DNA of 20,554 bases from an uncultured Eubacteriales bacterium (GCA_900555855.1 USML01000022.1:1-20554), one strand, 5' to 3'. Numbered from the stretch's first letter, positions 1 through 6,721 are shown. The notes: a model not told the origin generated them from the letters alone. Translations and numbers: made by a program.

Positions 1-4
1 CTAT

Positions 5-991
5 TCATGTTGGACACGGTAAAGTTAAAATTGCATGGAAAATTTGATGTGGTAGTCTGATTGTTTTGCTTTGCCCACCATTGGTTTTAGATATTTGTTC
101 TATAGTTTTTCCAAGCGTTTCAATAGATGCTTTACGAACCTCTTGCTGAATTTGTTCGTCTTCAATCGATTGCTTAATCTTATCCGGCAAAGACTGAATT
201 AGTGTTTTCCAGTTATCTTCTTGGCTTGCTATATCTATCATGTTTTTGCTCAGTATTTTAGCCCTATCTGAGTTCCCATCATCCAGTGTTCTGCCAGCCA
301 TAATATTCTGATAATTGAAAAGCCCCCTAAACGATGCCACATCCATAGGAACAATATTGCTATAGGTTTTATCAGAGAAATAGGCAGCATCCTTACAGCT
401 ATCAGTATATATCTGAATCAGCATTTCCTTAATGATACGAATCCCTTCGGCGTCCTTATCATCATCTCCAACCAGTTTATCGAAACGATTACATAGCTTT
501 TCATATTCTGAATCCAAGGATTTTCTCAGCAAATCCTTGTCTAGTTCAAATCGGTAAATGAAATAAAAGCTGCTGTTATCCGGATCAAGCTCCATGATGT
601 AGTCGGCAAAGTTCCGAATGTCATCGCCGGCGGGATCATAATCTACTTGAATCAGGACTTCTATTGGAGTAAGCAGCATTTCATTTTCTGGATTCTCAGA
701 GGGCACTATTGTTCCAAGGATATTTGCAATCAAATCATCTTTTTTATTTTCTTGTTTAAATTGAGCTTGAAAATAAGGAAATACTGCAGTACACCATTCT
801 TGAGATTCATATACGGGAAAGTCATCACTGCACAACGCTCCTTTAGCGTTAAAGACATAATTAAAAAGCTCTACAATAGATGTCTTCCCGCTATTGTTTG
901 CTCCGGCAATAACGGTAATATCATCTTCCATATTGATTGTTGCTTTCAAAATCTTTCGAAACCCAGATATCTGAATGGTTGTGATTTTCAT
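5..991 (-). CDS. OLD/RecF-like AAA ATPase, apparently C-terminally truncated
   Basis: The 328-residue product starts with the layout of SMC/RecF-type ATPases of the OLD family: beta strand MKITTIQISGFRK, then a Walker A motif GANNSGKTS at residues 30-38, followed by a long helical insertion rich in charged residues. OLD-family nucleases are usually about 550-700 residues, with the Walker B/ABC signature and a TOPRIM nuclease domain in the second half. Neither is present here, because the frame stops at bases 5-7. The last 15 or so residues (from about IRLPHQ) do not look like a continuation of the family, so the gene was probably cut by a frameshift or a recombination junction near base 60. 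A second frame stays open to the window edge but is not convincing. The start is supported by GGAGGG about 9 bases upstream. The DNA is clearly more AT-rich than the hydrogenase locus. Such ATPases are common in phage-defence and mobile loci; a defence role here is inference. Confidence 0.72.
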   Translation of the reverse strand: MKITTIQISGFRKILKATINMEDDITVIAGANNSGKTSIVELFNYVFNAKGALCSDDFPVYESQEWCTAVFPYFQAQFKQENKKDDLIANILGTIVPSENPENEMLLTPIEVLIQVDYDPAGDDIRNFADYIMELDPDNSSFYFIYRFELDKDLLRKSLDSEYEKLCNRFDKLVGDDDKDAEGIRIIKEMLIQIYTDSCKDAAYFSDKTYSNIVPMDVASFRGLFNYQNIMAGRTLDDGNSDRAKILSKNMIDIASQEDNWKTLIQSLPDKIKQSIEDEQIQQEVRKASIETLGKTIEQISKTNGGQSKTIRLPHQIFHAILTLPCPT

Positions 992-1041
992 TTATATTCC
1001 CTCCACACAGCAGATCACGATTATGCCTGTTTTATAAGGTT

Positions 1042-1340
1042 TTATGCCTTCGAAGAATTTGATACCCTACCGGCCTCGGTCCGTTGAATCGTACTGCCTT
1101 TTAGCAAGGCACACAACTCAGCCTTCATTGCCGTGAGACTGGCATCCAGAAAAATTTTGGATATCTCCGCTTTGGAAAGCGGAGCCAGATTGCTTAATAC
1201 TGTTGCCTTGATGCGTGTTTTAGTAACCTTTTTCCGTGGACGACGGCAAACCATTTATCCAGATCTTTATAGCACATATACATTGACTCAACGCTTGTTT
1301 CCAATAGCCTCATAGTATCGCATTTCAAATGCAGTGGCAT
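1042..1340 (-). pseudogene. Small gene split by a one-base frameshift, HTH-like C-terminus
   Basis: A frame with a good ribosome binding site (AAAGGAGCG) starts with ATG at 1340 and reads MPLHLKCDTM through ..DKWFAVVHGK. It then leaves the frame at a run of five A (minus strand, 1229-1233) and ends at 1194. Adding one A restores a continuous reading into the frame that ends at 1042, through KKVTKTRIKATVLSNL and LSKAEISKIF to EAGRVSNSSKA. The joined protein would be about 99 residues. Its C-terminal 55 residues resemble a winged-helix segment of the kind found at the end of some Fic-family proteins, but I do not recognise the N-terminal part and name no family. It lies 50 bp upstream of the ATPase gene on the same strand, so the two probably formed an operon. 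It could be a decayed gene, a real slippage site or a sequencing error. Confidence 0.5.
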
Positions 1341-1375
1341 TATTATCGCTCCTTTGCTTCTTATGGTATATTCGC

Positions 1376-1384
1376 ATTATATCA
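1376..1384 (-). promoter_or_regulatory. Extended -10 promoter for the small gene and ATPase
   Basis: The minus strand reads TGATATAAT here, a perfect extended -10 element (TGnTATAAT). It lies about 36 bases upstream of the ATG at 1340. No good -35 hexamer is visible at the usual distance, which extended -10 promoters tolerate. It would drive the frameshifted small gene and the ATPase. Confidence 0.5.
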
Positions 1385-1474
1385 TAAAAAGCTGAAAACG
1401 GTAGCATTCCATTGATAAACATATTCCCCAATAACCCTATTGTAATGTTTTAGAACGCTTCAGAAATATAGAAA

Positions 1475-1510
1475 AAGCACCGTCTCGGGATCACTCCCAA
1501 GACGGCACTT
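1475..1510 (-). terminator. Rho-independent terminator after ssrA
   Basis: A 16-bp stem (arms 1475-1490 and 1495-1510, with three G-U pairs in the RNA) closes a GTGA loop and is followed on the minus strand by TTTTTC. It lies about 75 bases beyond the tmRNA 3' end and should end the smpB-ssrA transcript. Confidence 0.75.
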
Positions 1511-1528
1511 TCTTGTTGTGGATCAGAG

Positions 1529-1572
1529 CGAACACTTCACGGCGAAGCCGCCACTGAAAAAGTAGGTGTTCG
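1529..1572. repeat. Imperfect palindrome between ssrA and its terminator
   Basis: The arms CGAACACTT (1529-1537) and AGGTGTTCG (1564-1572) are inverted copies matching at 8 of 9 bases. A smaller hairpin CGGC-GAA-GCCG sits inside at 1540-1550. It is not part of the mature tmRNA. It may be a dispersed repeat or part of the ssrA 3' trailer; the sequence alone cannot decide. Confidence 0.35.
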
Positions 1573-1585
1573 TCCAATACCTGTT

Positions 1586-1931
1586 TGGTGGAGGCGAGGG
1601 GAATCGAACCCCTGTCCGAAAACCCGTCCACAGGTCTTTCTCCGAGCGCAGACGGTCGTTTGCGTTCCCTTGAGCTGACGGCGGCCGTCAGTCTTCAGCC
1701 CTTGGTAGCTTCATGATGCATGGCACGGGCAAAGCTTACCGTACTCACGGACGCCACTGATCCACGCCTTTATCCGGGCCGTGGCCCTCCCGGGAAAGAC
1801 GGCAGCCTTAGTTAGGCCGCGTACGCGAAATTAGATTCGTCGTTTGTTTTAAGGTTGCTCGTTTTATAGAGGTCGGGCGCCTCTGCTCGCTGAACCTGCC
1901 TCAGGATCCCCGTCGAAACCTTTACGCCCCC
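1586..1931 (-). ncRNA. ssrA: Transfer-messenger RNA (tmRNA)
   Basis: tmRNA rescues ribosomes stalled on broken mRNAs and tags the unfinished protein for degradation. The 5' end GGGGGCGTAAAGG pairs over seven base pairs with the 3' end CGCCTCC-ACCA. The third pair is G-U, which is the alanine identity element, and the terminal CCA is encoded. The T arm (GGGG-TTCGATT-CCCC) is intact. The tag frame on the minus strand ends AAC GAC GAA TCT AAT TTC GCG TAC GCG GCC TAA, giving a tag ending NDESNFAYAA; the exact resume codon, one to three codons further upstream, is not certain. The RNA is about 346 nt, in the normal range. smpB ends only 28 bp upstream on the same strand, so the tmRNA may be cut from a common transcript or started from the short AT-rich gap. 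Confidence 0.97.
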
Positions 1932-1959
1932 TTATAAAATAAGATTAAATTACGAAAAG

Positions 1960-2421
1960 TTATCGTTTTTCCTTCATGGCCCGCTCCATCTCCCGGGAAG
2001 CATCCCGCCGGGCAAGATCGTCCCGCTTGTCGTGGAGCTTTTTGCCCCGGCAAAGCCCCAGCTCCAGTTTCACCCGGGAGCCCTTGAAATAAAGGCTCAG
2101 GGGGATCAGGCTGTAGCCGTCGCGCTTGACATAGCCGAAGAGCTTCAGGATCTCCCGCCGGTGCATCAGCAGCTTGCGCTTGCGCATGGGGTCCCGGTTG
2201 AAGATATTGCCCTGCTCATAGGGGGAGATGTGCATCCCGTTGACGAAAAGCTCGCCGCCGTCGACGGAGCAATAGCTGTCCTTCAGATTGACGGCCCCGG
2301 CCCGCAGGCTTTTGACCTCGGTGCCCGCCAGGGCGATGCCGCATTCATAGGTCTCCTCCACGAAATAGTCGTGCCGCGCCTTGCGGTTGACGGTGATCTG
2401 CTTGATCTTTTCCTTTTCCAA
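1960..2421 (-). CDS. smpB: tmRNA-binding protein SmpB
   Basis: SmpB binds the tRNA-like part of tmRNA and brings it to stalled ribosomes (trans-translation). The product of 153 residues matches the family length of about 150-160. It has the typical start [17 protein letters not shown], the central GTEVKSLR and [11 protein letters not shown] motifs, LLMHRREI, and the basic C-terminal tail [20 protein letters not shown] that enters the mRNA channel. I chose a TTG start at 2421 because AAAGGAGG lies 8 bases before it. A longer frame from an ATG at 2466 would begin upstream of the promoter -10 element and so cannot be used from that promoter. ssrA follows directly, so protein and RNA partner are encoded side by side. 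Confidence 0.96.
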   Translation of the reverse strand: MEKEKIKQITVNRKARHDYFVEETYECGIALAGTEVKSLRAGAVNLKDSYCSVDGGELFVNGMHISPYEQGNIFNRDPMRKRKLLMHRREILKLFGYVKRDGYSLIPLSLYFKGSRVKLELGLCRGKKLHDKRDDLARRDASREMERAMKEKR

Positions 2422-2454
2422 GGGGCGGCCCTCCTTTCGCTTTGGCTCATGCCT

Positions 2455-2483
2455 ATCATACGGCAAAACGCCCCGCAGGTCAA
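2455..2483 (-). promoter_or_regulatory. Sigma-A-type promoter of smpB
   Basis: On the minus strand TTGACC (2478-2483) and TATGAT (2455-2460) are separated by exactly 17 bases. Each matches the consensus at five of six positions. The expected transcript start is near 2448, about 27 bases before the TTG start codon of smpB. Confidence 0.75.
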
Positions 2484-2522
2484 GTTACATCTTCATTACA
2501 GTTTGCGACAGGGTTTGCAAAA

Positions 2523-2552
2523 ACCGGCGGCAGGAGCTTCCCTGCCGCCGGT
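2523..2552 (-). terminator. Terminator of the TasA-like gene
   Basis: A perfect 12-bp GC-rich stem (ACCGGCGGCAGG, 2523-2534, with its complement at 2541-2552) has a 6-base loop and is followed on the minus strand by GGTTTTTGC. It is about 55 bases after the stop codon of the TasA-like gene. T-rich sequence on the other side means it could also work in the opposite direction. Confidence 0.8.
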
Positions 2553-2606
2553 AGTTTTGTTTTTGCTTGCCCCTCCGCCGGAGGTGGAGAGGACTGGGAA
2601 CTCTAC

Positions 2607-4217
2607 TTATTTGGAGATCGTGTAGAACCCGTCGGCATCCTTAGCAGACTGGGTAGCACCCTCCGCCAGGAACCCGGAATAAGTAGGCTGATTGACCTTA
2701 ACCGGATTGACCGGGTCCACCAGCAATGTGCCATCTACACTGGTCCAACCGTTGGTCTTTCTATGGAAAATCAACCCAGCCAGCGATGTATCCGTATAGG
2801 ATTTTTCGTTGACCGAGAAAGTACCGCCCTTAACCGTGACGGTAGAATCTTCCGGTATATCAAACACCGTGTTGTTACCCGTGGCAGTAAAGGTGCAATC
2901 GTTGACCACGACGCTACCCTTCACACTCGTCAGATACGAATTACTCCCTGTCGTCTTAAACTCGCCGCCATTGATCACGACCTCCACATTCGCATCGCTA
3001 TCACTCGTGACGATATACCCATAGTTCCGATGGGAAACAAACTCACCGCCGTTAATGGTGATGGTGGTCTTTTCGTTCCTGTTGTAAGAAGGGGCTTTAA
3101 TCAGATAATTGTAACTGCCCACATCATTGGTATTCTCAAAATAGCCGTCGTTGATGGTCAGTTCAGAATTGCGCACCTGAATCACATTGGCGTAACCGGA
3201 GGAGCCGGCCTTGTTGTAGTTGCTGACGAACCGACCGTTCTGAATGGTCACTTTGGAATCTACCGCGTTGATCACGCCGTAACTATCGTCGGTTGCAAGC
3301 GTTCCTCCACCATTCTCGGAAGAGTCTCCGAAAACGACTGTGGACTTATTGACTTCCAACTTTTTGGTGTTCAGGCTCTTACCATTCAGGTCAAAGGCCA
3401 CATTCTTGCCAGTCAACTGCAATCCCTCAGTCTCGATATCGTCGTAGAGCTTAATGGTTTTACCGTCGATATCCTCGGATGCCAGCGCCTCCTGAAGTTT
3501 ATCTGCAGTCGTAACCGGCTGCACCTCCGGATAGTCGGCAAACTTATCGTAATCCGGCCCAAAGCTGTCGTTCTCATGATTCAGCTGCGTGGCGACCACA
3601 TTGATACCGAGTTCAACGGACGGAGCGGATTCACCTGCCTTATGGTTCGCCTCGTTGCCCACAGTTTTGGGCATCCAGACAACGAGGGTGACGATCTTCT
3701 CGCTGAGCTGGTTATCGTCCCCCTTCGGGTAGAGCTGAGTCTCCGCACCGGTGTAGCCGGCCTTGATGGGCTTGCTATCGGTTGCAGCAGCTACCAGGTC
3801 ATCGCGACCCAAAGTGCTCTTATCGCCGTCGATCACCGCAAAATAGATGTGGTCAGACAGCTTGAAAGCATTGTTGTCCACATTGATGCTGCCAACTTCA
3901 TTCGCAATGTTGATGCCCAGCTTATACTTCAGCGCCAGATTTCCCGCATTGCTGACCTTCAGCACAACATACTCCACATGGCCCGGCTCCCACTGGGCCG
4001 TTTCATCGAACACCTTGGTGTTTTCGTTTGCCTCGGCAAATGGAACATCCTTGCTCTTTTTGTATTCAAGCTTGACATCCAGATTCCCCGCCTGAATCTT
4101 ATTCACCCCCGTGGTCGCCGTATCGGTGAACCAGGCGAAGGTGGAGCCCACCAGCATTGCGAAGCAGAGGAGCAGCGAGGTAAAGCTCAAGAGCAGCGCG
4201 CTTTTCTTGCTTTTCAT
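2607..4217 (-). CDS. TasA/camelysin-like secreted protein with beta-helix repeats
   Basis: This 536-residue protein begins with a SipW-type signal peptide: a basic MKSKK start, a hydrophobic stretch at residues 8-26 and the motif GSTFAWFTDTAT, where cleavage is expected around residues 27-31. Residues about 35-230 resemble TasA/CalY matrix-fibre proteins (GNLDVKLEYKK, VLKVSNAGNLALKYKLGI). From about 240 to 500 there are repeating strand-turn units with TITINGGEF, VVINGGEF and TVKGGTF motifs, as in right-handed beta-helix or pectate-lyase-like adhesins. No LPXTG or other wall anchor is visible at the C-terminus (DADGFYTISK). The probable role is an extracellular fibre or surface adhesin; this is inference. 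No SipW-type signal peptidase gene is in the window. The start has AAAGGAG about 9 bases upstream. It is transcribed alone, with its own promoter and terminator. Base composition is noticeably less GC-rich than the flanking hydrogenase genes, which may reflect acquisition. Confidence 0.8.
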   Translation of the reverse strand: MKSKKSALLLSFTSLLLCFAMLVGSTFAWFTDTATTGVNKIQAGNLDVKLEYKKSKDVPFAEANENTKVFDETAQWEPGHVEYVVLKVSNAGNLALKYKLGINIANEVGSINVDNNAFKLSDHIYFAVIDGDKSTLGRDDLVAAATDSKPIKAGYTGAETQLYPKGDDNQLSEKIVTLVVWMPKTVGNEANHKAGESAPSVELGINVVATQLNHENDSFGPDYDKFADYPEVQPVTTADKLQEALASEDIDGKTIKLYDDIETEGLQLTGKNVAFDLNGKSLNTKKLEVNKSTVVFGDSSENGGGTLATDDSYGVINAVDSKVTIQNGRFVSNYNKAGSSGYANVIQVRNSELTINDGYFENTNDVGSYNYLIKAPSYNRNEKTTITINGGEFVSHRNYGYIVTSDSDANVEVVINGGEFKTTGSNSYLTSVKGSVVVNDCTFTATGNNTVFDIPEDSTVTVKGGTFSVNEKSYTDTSLAGLIFHRKTNGWTSVDGTLLVDPVNPVKVNQPTYSGFLAEGATQSAKDADGFYTISK

Positions 4218-4284
4218 GTGTTTTTTCTCCTTTATCTGTTTATTTTTATGTCATCGGCAGCGCCGGTCACATTCGTGAAGGCCG

Positions 4285-4370
4285 CTTTTCTGCGCTCTTT
4301 CCGTGGGAGCGCAGAAAAGGCCATGGCCTTTTCTGCGCTCTTTCCGTGGGAGCGCAGAAAAGGCCATGGC
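4285..4370. repeat. Two tandem 43-bp palindromic repeats in the leader
   Basis: Two identical 43-base units (4285-4327 and 4328-4370) follow each other, with the start of a third (CTTTTGCC) after them. Each holds a perfect 13-bp stem (CTTTTCTGCGCTC and its complement) around a 9-base loop. A self-complementary GGCCATGGCC lies at the unit junction. They lie between the promoter and the start codon of the TasA-like gene, so its mRNA leader should carry two large hairpins. They could stabilise the mRNA, attenuate it, or be a dispersed palindromic (REP/MITE-like) element. Confidence 0.9.
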
Positions 4371-4409
4371 CTTTTGCCAGGCGTGCGCCCGGCTTCCTGT
4401 CTAAGAGTG

Positions 4410-4438
4410 ATTTTACGCCCTTCTCCGCAAAATTGCAA
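4410..4438 (-). promoter_or_regulatory. Promoter of the TasA-like gene
   Basis: The minus strand has TTGCAA (4433-4438), a 17-base spacer and TAAAAT (4410-4415), matching four and five of six consensus bases. The transcript would start near 4403 and have a leader of about 185 bases that contains both 43-bp repeats. Confidence 0.55.
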
Positions 4439-4480
4439 GCTGTTTTTGGAAAAAATAGACCATTTCTCCAAAAAATCAAA

Positions 4481-4508
4481 CCTCCGGCGGGCAAACGCCC
4501 GCCGGAGG
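4481..4508 (-). terminator. Terminator of the hydrogenase operon
   Basis: A perfect 12-bp stem (CCTCCGGCGGGC at 4481-4492 with its complement at 4497-4508) closes a 4-base loop and is followed on the minus strand by TTTGATTTTTTGG. It lies about 28 bases after the stop codon of the ferredoxin subunit gene. Confidence 0.88.
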
Positions 4509-4536
4509 GAAGAGCTGCTGCGATTTCCCGCAAAAA

Positions 4537-5289
4537 TTACTTTTCCACGGGGCCCATTTTCAGGGTCTTCTTGGGGCAGGCCTGGATGCAGACGCCGCAC
4601 TTGACGCAGGCATCCCGGTCGATCTCCCACTTTTTCTCCGCCCGGTCCACGGTGATGGCGCCGGCGGGGCACTTCTTGGCGCAGAGCGTGCAGAACACGC
4701 AATCGTCGCCGCAGATAACGCCCTCCTCCACAGGCTCCTCAAAGCGCAGGCACTTCTTGGGGCACTTGCCGACGCACAGGCCGCACTGGACGCACTTTTC
4801 CTCGTCCAGCTTCCAGGTCTTGGTGGCCCGGTCCACGGTGATGGCGCCCTCCGGGCAGGTCTTGGCGCAGAGCGTGCAGAAGACGCAGTCGTCGCCGCAG
4901 GTGAGCTTGCCCTTGACGGTCTTCTTGATCCGGGAGCCTACGACCATCAGATCCTTGACATCCGTGGCCACCATGTGGTAGTCGCCGGTCATCTGGATGG
5001 CCTTGGTGCTGCAGAAATCCGCGCAGGTGCCGCAGAAGGTGCAGGAGGTCAGGTCAAAGGTGTAGGTGATCCGCTGGCCGCCCTCCACATCCTCAAACTG
5101 GCGGGTGATGGCCTCGGGAGAACAGACCTTGATGCACATCCCGCAGTTGACGCACTTCTCGGGGTCATAGGCGATGCGGCCACGGTAGCCGGGCTTGGCC
5201 TCCACATTCTGCACCTTGTTGGGGTACTGAACGGTGCTGGGCTTGGAGAAGAGGTTCGCGATCGCTTCTTTCAAAAACGGAAAGTTCAT
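4537..5289 (-). CDS. mbhN: Six-cluster ferredoxin subunit of the hydrogenase (MbhN/EchF-like)
   Basis: This 250-residue subunit should take electrons from soluble ferredoxin and pass them to the NuoB-like subunit, at the cytoplasmic face. Six complete CxxCxxCxxxC motifs are visible, starting at Cys 46, 83, 135, 166, 197 and 228. Residues 1-110 correspond to the normal MbhN/EchF/NuoI-type subunit with two [4Fe-4S] clusters and an N-terminal amphipathic anchor. The rest is an extra pair of two-cluster ferredoxin domains. Residues 131-190 and 193-248 are close copies offset by 62 residues, both with CGDDCVFCTLCAK. The DNA repeats nearly exactly (around 4678-4713 and 4864-4899), so the duplication looks recent. 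Relatives usually have about 120-180 residues and two clusters, so this one is roughly doubled. It is the last gene of the operon; its ATG overlaps the stop of the preceding gene by four bases. Confidence 0.9.
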   Translation of the reverse strand: MNFPFLKEAIANLFSKPSTVQYPNKVQNVEAKPGYRGRIAYDPEKCVNCGMCIKVCSPEAITRQFEDVEGGQRITYTFDLTSCTFCGTCADFCSTKAIQMTGDYHMVATDVKDLMVVGSRIKKTVKGKLTCGDDCVFCTLCAKTCPEGAITVDRATKTWKLDEEKCVQCGLCVGKCPKKCLRFEEPVEEGVICGDDCVFCTLCAKKCPAGAITVDRAEKKWEIDRDACVKCGVCIQACPKKTLKMGPVEK

Positions 5290-5732
5290 TTTTTCATAGC
5301 CTCCCTCTTCTGCTTCAGGATCTGAGCGGCCTTATAAAGGCCCTCGATAACGGCCTCGGGCTTGGGCGTGCAGCCGGCCACGGCCACATCCACATCCACA
5401 TATTTCTCCAGCGGGCCTTCCACGGAATAGCTCCCCTTAAAAACATTGCCGGACCGGGGGCAGGAGCCCATGGAGACCACGCACTTGGGCTCCGGGACCT
5501 GCTCCAGCGTGCGGATCAGACGGTCGCGGGACTGGCTGGTGATGGGGCCGGTGACCACGACGATATCCGCATGACGGGGCGTGCCCGCCAGCTTGAAGCC
5601 GAAGCGCTCCGCATCGTAGCGCGGGGTCAAAACGGCCACCAGCTCAATATCACAGCCGTTGCAGGAGCCGGTATTGATGTGGTAGATCCAGGGAGATTTT
5701 GCCATGCTGTTGGCAATCAGTTTTTTGAACAT
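5286..5732 (-). CDS. mbhJ: Hydrogenase small subunit, NuoB-like (MbhJ/EchC)
   Basis: The 148-residue protein carries the proximal [4Fe-4S] cluster that hands electrons to the Ni-Fe site. The four expected ligands are present: Cys 24 and 27 in TGSCNGCDIE, Cys 91 in SMGSCPRSG and Cys 121 in AGCTPKPE. The length fits the short small subunits of group 4 hydrogenases and complex I NuoB, and it lacks the second domain of uptake-type small subunits. AAGGAGG lies 7 bases before the ATG. It sits between the membrane anchor and the ferredoxin subunit, its physical neighbours in the complex. Confidence 0.93.
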   Translation of the reverse strand: MFKKLIANSMAKSPWIYHINTGSCNGCDIELVAVLTPRYDAERFGFKLAGTPRHADIVVVTGPITSQSRDRLIRTLEQVPEPKCVVSMGSCPRSGNVFKGSYSVEGPLEKYVDVDVAVAGCTPKPEAVIEGLYKAAQILKQKREAMKK

Positions 5733-5744
5733 AACGCTGCCTCC

Positions 5745-6707
5745 TTACAGACCAAACCAAACCAGCACCAGGCTGACGGCAGCCAGGCCGGTGACGAAGG
5801 TCCAGTAGAACTTGAACAGATGCTCGATCTTCAGACGCGCGGTGACCGCATGGATCAGGGTCATGCACAGCACGGTGAGGACGATGCAGATGGCCACCAG
5901 GATCAGGGCATTGAGGGCCACGATGCCGGTGTTGATGCCGCCCAGGAACAGGCAGGTGAACAGGGAGGTCATGATGAACATCTTCATGGCGGTGTTCAGC
6001 TTGAACATGGCCAGCGGCGCGCCGCTGTATTCCACCAGGGGGCCTTCGCAGATCTCCGTCTCCGCCTCGGCCACATCGAAGGGCTGGGTCCCCACCTCGG
6101 CGGGAATGACCAGCAGCATGGCGATGGCGGCGGGGATCAGGCTCCAGTGGGCGATGCCGCAGCCCTGGGCCTGCTGCCAGAGGGTAATGTCCTGCAGGGA
6201 GAAGCACAGCGCGCCGCCGCCGACCTTTTTGGCAACGGCCAGCAGCACCAGCACCAGCGGCAGCTCGTAGGACATCATGGTGACCATCTCGCGGGAGATA
6301 CCGATGCCGGCAAAGGGAGAGCCGGAGGCGGAGCCGCCCACGATCAGGGCCACGGCGGGGATGGTCAGCAGATAGAGCAGCACGATCAGATCGGCATTGC
6401 CGCCGAAGGCGCTATAGCCGAACACGGGGATGAACAGCGCCATGACCACCAGGCTGGCAAAGCCCACCAGGGGCGCGGCCTTGTAAACGAAGGGATTGGC
6501 CTCCTCGGGGATGATGGTCTCCTTGCCCATGAGCTTGAAGAAATCATAGAAGGGCTGGAGAATGGGGGGGCCGACACGCTTTTGCATATGCGCCAGGACC
6601 TTGCGGTCGATACCGGCGAGCAAAAGGCCGATGATGCAGACAAACAACAGGCCGGGGAAGACCAGAATGTGGAACAGAGTCGTCAGAACAGACATGATAT
6701 CAGACAC
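5745..6707 (-). CDS. mbhM: Hydrogenase membrane anchor, NuoH-like (MbhM/EchB)
   Basis: This 320-residue integral membrane protein belongs to the NuoH/HycD/EchB family and links the soluble hydrogenase module to the ion pump. About eight hydrophobic segments are visible. Family motifs include KRVGPPILQPFYDFFKLMGKE after the first helix, and the acidic loop DVAEAETEICEGPLVEYSG, which in complex I faces the quinone tunnel. No quinone is expected to react here; the loop more likely couples electron transfer to pumping. The start is GTG at 6707, chosen because AAGGAGGT lies 8 bases upstream. It is 14 bp after the MrpD-like gene and 12 bp before the NuoB-like gene. Confidence 0.94.
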   Translation of the reverse strand: MSDIMSVLTTLFHILVFPGLLFVCIIGLLLAGIDRKVLAHMQKRVGPPILQPFYDFFKLMGKETIIPEEANPFVYKAAPLVGFASLVVMALFIPVFGYSAFGGNADLIVLLYLLTIPAVALIVGGSASGSPFAGIGISREMVTMMSYELPLVLVLLAVAKKVGGGALCFSLQDITLWQQAQGCGIAHWSLIPAAIAMLLVIPAEVGTQPFDVAEAETEICEGPLVEYSGAPLAMFKLNTAMKMFIMTSLFTCLFLGGINTGIVALNALILVAICIVLTVLCMTLIHAVTARLKIEHLFKFYWTFVTGLAAVSLVLVWFGL

Positions 6708-6721
6708 TTTTACTCACCTCC

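Noticed and set aside
1042..1254. Naming the small frame as a Fic-family protein
   Set aside because: Only the winged-helix-like end is suggestive; the Fic core motif (HxFxxGNGR type) is absent and the rest does not match.
4285..4370. CRISPR array
   Set aside because: The two units are contiguous, with no spacers between, and there are no cas genes; this is a tandem palindrome.
2442..4604. Plus-strand open frame of 720 codons opposite the TasA-like gene
   Set aside because: No ribosome binding site or domain; it crosses two terminators and the palindromic repeats, while the minus strand has signal peptide, promoter and terminator.
4678..4899. Independent DNA repeat
   Set aside because: The repeated bases are inside the ferredoxin subunit gene, in frame, and explained by duplication of its two-cluster domain.
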